A stretch of DNA of 64,000 nucleotides from Flavobacterium panici. GTDB taxonomy: Bacteria; Bacteroidota; Bacteroidia; Flavobacteriales; Flavobacteriaceae. The stretch lies in contig NZ_CAIJDE010000048.1 of the NCBI RefSeq assembly GCF_903819335.1, positions 80,333 to 144,332 of the forward strand. Direction: 5' to 3'. Every line of letters starts with the position of its first letter. Within the stretch, counting starts at the first letter, position 1. Under the pieces are notes generated by a model. The model was not told the origin of the DNA, did no database searches, and saw only the letters and a program-made list of their open reading frames with translations. The translations under genes were made by a program, and so were the position numbers. Positions 61,398 through 64,000 of this stretch are shown here, piece by piece.

Positions 61398-62203
61398 TAG
61401 TTTGTTGATTTAATTTGCAGATATTTTTCAGTAATACTTTTTTGTGCCACAAGCAGGCTTTCACTTCCCCATTTCCATGGAGTTCCTGTCGTTGTTATGA
61501 TTTCGGCACCAGCTTCTTTGGCAATAAGCAATCCTGCAATCCAGTTATAAGTGTCGAGATCTTCCTGAACAAACAAATCAATCCTGCCTGCACCAACATA
61601 AGCCAATTGCAATCCGTGTGGTCCGTAATTTCTAACAATTCCAAAATTCTGAATCAAATTAGTGACCGTAGTACCTATTTTTTTATTTAAATCATTATCT
61701 GATTTGTCCTGATGTCCATATTCAAAAACAGCAAGCATAACTGACTGATCTGTCTTGTTGCTAAGTTCAAGTAATCTGCCATTCATAAATGCGCCTTCAC
61801 CATCTTTTGCCCAAAACATTTCATTAGCCAATGGATCAAAAATTACAGAAAATAAAGGTTTTCCATGACGAATAAGTGCCAGGTTTATTGTCCATCCTGC
61901 AATATGCTGAACATATTGTATGGCACCATCCATGGCATCGCAAAGCCAGTACTCTTCATTATCTGATGGATTTCTTTGTGAATCGGTATCAAACTCGTCG
62001 CCTATATGCCAGGGAATATTTGGATACTGTAGCGCTAAATCTTCTTTTAAAGAGCTCAGACACAAAGTATCGATATCTTCTAATTTTTGTAAAAGCTCAT
62101 CCATAGTTTGTGGAATCGCATTTTGCTTATAGTCTTTTAAAAAGACGTTCCCTACTTTTCGTACTGCATCGAGTATAATTGGGATATTGATTTCGTTTTG
62201 CAT
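61397..62203 (-). CDS. Inositol monophosphatase family protein
   Basis: 268 residues, the normal length. Metal-binding parts are visible as IGDEFD at about 67-72 and CDAMDGAIQYV at about 88-98, the variant of the DPIDGT motif. The C-terminal motif, usually WDxAAGxLIxxEAGG, reads YNWIAGLLIAKEAGA, so the aspartate that normally binds a metal is asparagine. Activity may be changed or lost, or the branch may be specialised. It probably acts on a sugar phosphate or related phosphate ester. First gene of a two-gene unit. Confidence 0.88.
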   Translation of the reverse strand: MQNEINIPIILDAVRKVGNVFLKDYKQNAIPQTMDELLQKLEDIDTLCLSSLKEDLALQYPNIPWHIGDEFDTDSQRNPSDNEEYWLCDAMDGAIQYVQHIAGWTINLALIRHGKPLFSVIFDPLANEMFWAKDGEGAFMNGRLLELSNKTDQSVMLAVFEYGHQDKSDNDLNKKIGTTVTNLIQNFGIVRNYGPHGLQLAYVGAGRIDLFVQEDLDTYNWIAGLLIAKEAGAEIITTTGTPWKWGSESLLVAQKSITEKYLQIKSTN

Positions 62204-62281
62204 ATCATTATATATTAATTACAATGCAAAATTAATTAGAGGATGATCTTTAATGTAGTTTGAATGAAGGGAAGGATAGTC

Positions 62282-63142
62282 CTAATCACGGAATTTTTTC
62301 CGAAATTCAAGAGGAGTAAGATTGGTTAGCTTTTTAAAAAGTTTTCCAAAATAAACAGGCTCGTCATAACCAACCTGATAAGCAATTTCTTTTACGCTGC
62401 TGTCTGTAAAGTAAAGAAGTCTTTTGGCTTCCATTATTGATGCTTCTTGAATATGAGCCGAAACCGGACTTCCCGTTAATGATTTTACAGTATCATTTAA
62501 ATGTGCAGCCGAAATAGAAAGAGCCGAAGCATACTGTGCTGGCTGTTTCCATGTTTTATAATGTTCTTTTGTTAGTTTTATAAAAGCTTCCTTAATGATA
62601 ATACTGCGACTTTCTTTAGATTTATTAAGAGGTAAATTAGAAACGAGTTCTCCTGAAATTAAATTTAGAAGTGCATTTAATAAAGAATGAATACTTTTTT
62701 GAATGTAGCTATTTGTATTTTCAGACTGCACTTTTTCAATTAAATCCATCAGGATTGTAAGCTGTTGAAAAAAGGGAGATTCTTCTCGTAATAAAAATGG
62801 ATTATTGATTTTATTCTCTAGTAGCTGCAGGAGCTCTTTATTAACCAGTGATGAATCAAAACTAATCATCCATCCTTTCGGGTCTCTTACTGATATAATA
62901 TGATGTACTTCTTCAGGAAAGATACAAAGTAAGGCAGGTCCGGAAAATTCTATAATTTCAAAATCAATATTTAATTTAAACTTTCCGTTTAAGGCGAACA
63001 TTAATTGACAATGATCATCCCGATGAGGTTTAGAGATGTCGTGATTCTCTATCTCTTTATCCTCCATATTAACAATAATAATTCCTGCTCTTGCAGAAGG
63101 TGGGAGTTCAAATTGTTGAATGTTTTGATTTTGATTTTTCAA
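62282..63142 (-). CDS. AraC family transcriptional regulator
   Basis: 286 residues from TTG 63142. The frame is open from another TTG at 63196, but that would add a hydrophobic stretch MIFLISIFASSIN and start upstream of the -7 element TATTTTTG at 63179-63172, so the later start is preferred. The N-terminal cupin-like sensor (HCQLMFALNGKFKLNIDFEI, FPEEVHHII) is followed by two helix-turn-helix motifs (YASALSISAAHLNDTVKSLTG, SVKEIAYQVGYDEPVYFGKLF) and LTPLEFRKKF. It may control the two genes downstream of it on the same strand (61397-62203 and 60771-61397), from which it is separated by 78 bp. Confidence 0.92.
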   Translation of the reverse strand: MKNQNQNIQQFELPPSARAGIIIVNMEDKEIENHDISKPHRDDHCQLMFALNGKFKLNIDFEIIEFSGPALLCIFPEEVHHIISVRDPKGWMISFDSSLVNKELLQLLENKINNPFLLREESPFFQQLTILMDLIEKVQSENTNSYIQKSIHSLLNALLNLISGELVSNLPLNKSKESRSIIIKEAFIKLTKEHYKTWKQPAQYASALSISAAHLNDTVKSLTGSPVSAHIQEASIMEAKRLLYFTDSSVKEIAYQVGYDEPVYFGKLFKKLTNLTPLEFRKKFRD

Positions 63143-63171
63143 GCTTATAATAGTATCATTTATACTGCTTG

Positions 63172-63179
63172 CAAAAATA
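63172..63179 (-). promoter_or_regulatory. Candidate -7 element of the AraC gene
   Basis: TATTTTTG on the minus strand, a perfect TAnnTTTG match. A TTTG (63197-63194) lies 14 bp upstream, closer than usual. The leader would be about 25 nt to TTG 63142. Confidence 0.45.
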
Positions 63180-63434
63180 GAGATTAAAAAGATCAAATGT
63201 TTCAGATTTCATTCCTAAACGAAATAAAAAAAGCTAACAAGTCTCGCTTAAAAACAGAATATTTGTTACGAAACATGCAGACATATTGTTTTTAAAAATA
63301 TTTTTTTTGCTGAAAAATAATAAAAACAAGAAAAACCTTAAAGGTTTTAAAAAAAAAGTTACCACGCAAACTTAATGTTATCAGAGAGTTAAGAAAAAGT
63401 TGCTAAAATATTTGAAAAAAAAGCGATAAAAAGT

Positions 63435-63465
63435 ATTGTAAATGCTGATAAACTCACTACTTTTG
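63435..63465 (+). promoter_or_regulatory. Promoter of the rRNA operon
   Basis: ATTG at 63435-63438 and TACTTTTG at 63458-63465, separated by 19 bp: a very good match to the Bacteroidota consensus. Transcription would begin about 160 nt before the 16S gene. Confidence 0.75.
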
Positions 63466-63533
63466 CACCCGCTTTGAAACACAAGCGAAGATAAAAAGAA
63501 ATACACGTTCGTAGACATATTGAATTGACAGCC

Positions 63534-63553
63534 GTTCCGATGCAAATCGGAAC
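63534..63553 (+). other. Leader hairpin of the rRNA precursor
   Basis: GTTCCGAT / ATCGGAAC, a perfect 8-bp stem with a GCAA tetraloop. Such stems are common in rRNA leaders. Confidence 0.6.
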
Positions 63554-63630
63554 AACAAAATAAGAGTAATAGAATCGTAAGATTTGAAAAGAACCACTAG
63601 ATAAAGCATCGAATAATAATATTAAAATAT

Positions 63631-64000
63631 ACGATGAAGAGTTTGATCCTGGCTCAGGATGAACGCTAGCGGCAGGCTTAACACATGCAAGTCGAGGGGT
63701 ATAAGTCTTCGGATTTAGAGACCGGCGCACGGGTGCGTAACGCGTATGCAATCTGCCTTTCACAGAGGGATAGCCCAGAGAAATTTGGATTAATACCTCA
63801 TAGTATTATGGAGTGGCATCACTTTATAATTAAAGTCACAACGGTGAAAGATGAGCATGCGTCCCATTAGCTAGTTGGTAAGGTAACGGCTTACCAAGGC
63901 GACGATGGGTAGGGGTCCTGAGAGGGAGATCCCCCACACTGGTACTGAGACACGGACCAGACTCCTACGGGAGGCAGCAGTGAGGAATATTGGACAATGG
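63631..64000 (+). rRNA. rrs: 16S ribosomal RNA, 5' part (cut by the right edge)
   Basis: It begins with the universal AGAGTTTGATCCTGGCTCAG at 63638, followed by the Bacteroidota-like GATGAACGCTAGCGGCAGGC, the V1/V2 regions and ACTCCTACGGGAGGCAGCAG near 63960. The mature 5' end is estimated at 63631, seven bases before the AGAGTTTG block. About 370 of 1500 bases are present. Confidence 0.98.

Larger units (their letters stand above)
63197..63630. other. rRNA operon upstream region
   Basis: 434 bp. It contains the rRNA promoter (63435-63465), a leader hairpin (63534-63553) and AT-rich flanks. Nothing coding is seen. Confidence 0.7.

Noticed and set aside
63389..63763. 124-residue ORF antisense to the rRNA promoter and 16S gene
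   Set aside because: It overlaps a clear 16S rRNA gene and its leader.

Overview
The window comes from a member of the Bacteroidota, most likely a Flavobacterium. The evidence is low GC, several SusC/SusD pairs, two hybrid two-component regulators, FecR-type anti-sigma control, promoters of the TTG-N19-TAnnTTTG type, few Shine-Dalgarno sequences, and the 5' part of a Bacteroidota-like 16S rRNA gene at the right edge. The species assignment is inference.

Layout. 1-4618 (minus): a SusD, cut by the left edge, and its SusC. 5133-10464 (plus): a small secreted protein, a sterol-desaturase-like membrane enzyme, a small unknown protein, then an ECF sigma factor, its FecR-type anti-sigma factor and an STN-domain protein whose C-terminal half is a 16-residue repeat array instead of a TonB-dependent barrel. 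10468-16244: an accessory redox/stress cluster (SDR, HD protein, two AhpD-like proteins, Crp/Fnr regulator, Old Yellow Enzyme, HxlR regulator, DoxX-like protein). Related 17-bp sites lie in front of three of its units. 16412-32173 (minus): xylan utilisation locus A, with GH16, GH10 xylanase, TIG-domain surface lipoprotein, SusD, SusC, hybrid two-component regulator and a GH3 enzyme. 32479-36308: a small insert-like segment with an FAD oxidoreductase, a cupin protein, a frameshifted AraC regulator, possible small ORFs and a lipoprotein. 36949-60688: xylan locus B, with GH43, a three-catalytic-domain esterase, GH43, GH3, GH97, a second hybrid regulator, SusC, SusD, a divergent MFS sugar symporter and a GH8 reducing-end xylanase. 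60771-63142 (minus): NAD(P)-binding protein, inositol-phosphatase-like protein and AraC regulator. 63631-64000: start of a 16S rRNA gene with its promoter.

How it works together. Surface GH10 (and GH16) would cut polymer, the SusCD pairs would import oligosaccharides, esterases would strip acyl groups, GH43/GH3/GH97 would trim side chains and ends, GH8 would shorten xylo-oligosaccharides from the reducing end, and the MFS carrier would move products across the inner membrane. Each hybrid regulator would sense an oligosaccharide in the periplasm. Both SusC genes of loci A and B carry the same 14-bp sequence upstream. A separate 16-bp palindrome overlaps the -33 box of three promoters (GH43 operon, GH8, MFS) in identical geometry, which suggests one palindrome-binding regulator encoded elsewhere.

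The least familiar items are the sigma/anti-sigma/STN-repeat unit, the three-promoter operator set, the triple esterase, and the long leader with an internal terminator-like hairpin ahead of the GH43 operon. No transposase, CRISPR array or intact tRNA gene was seen.
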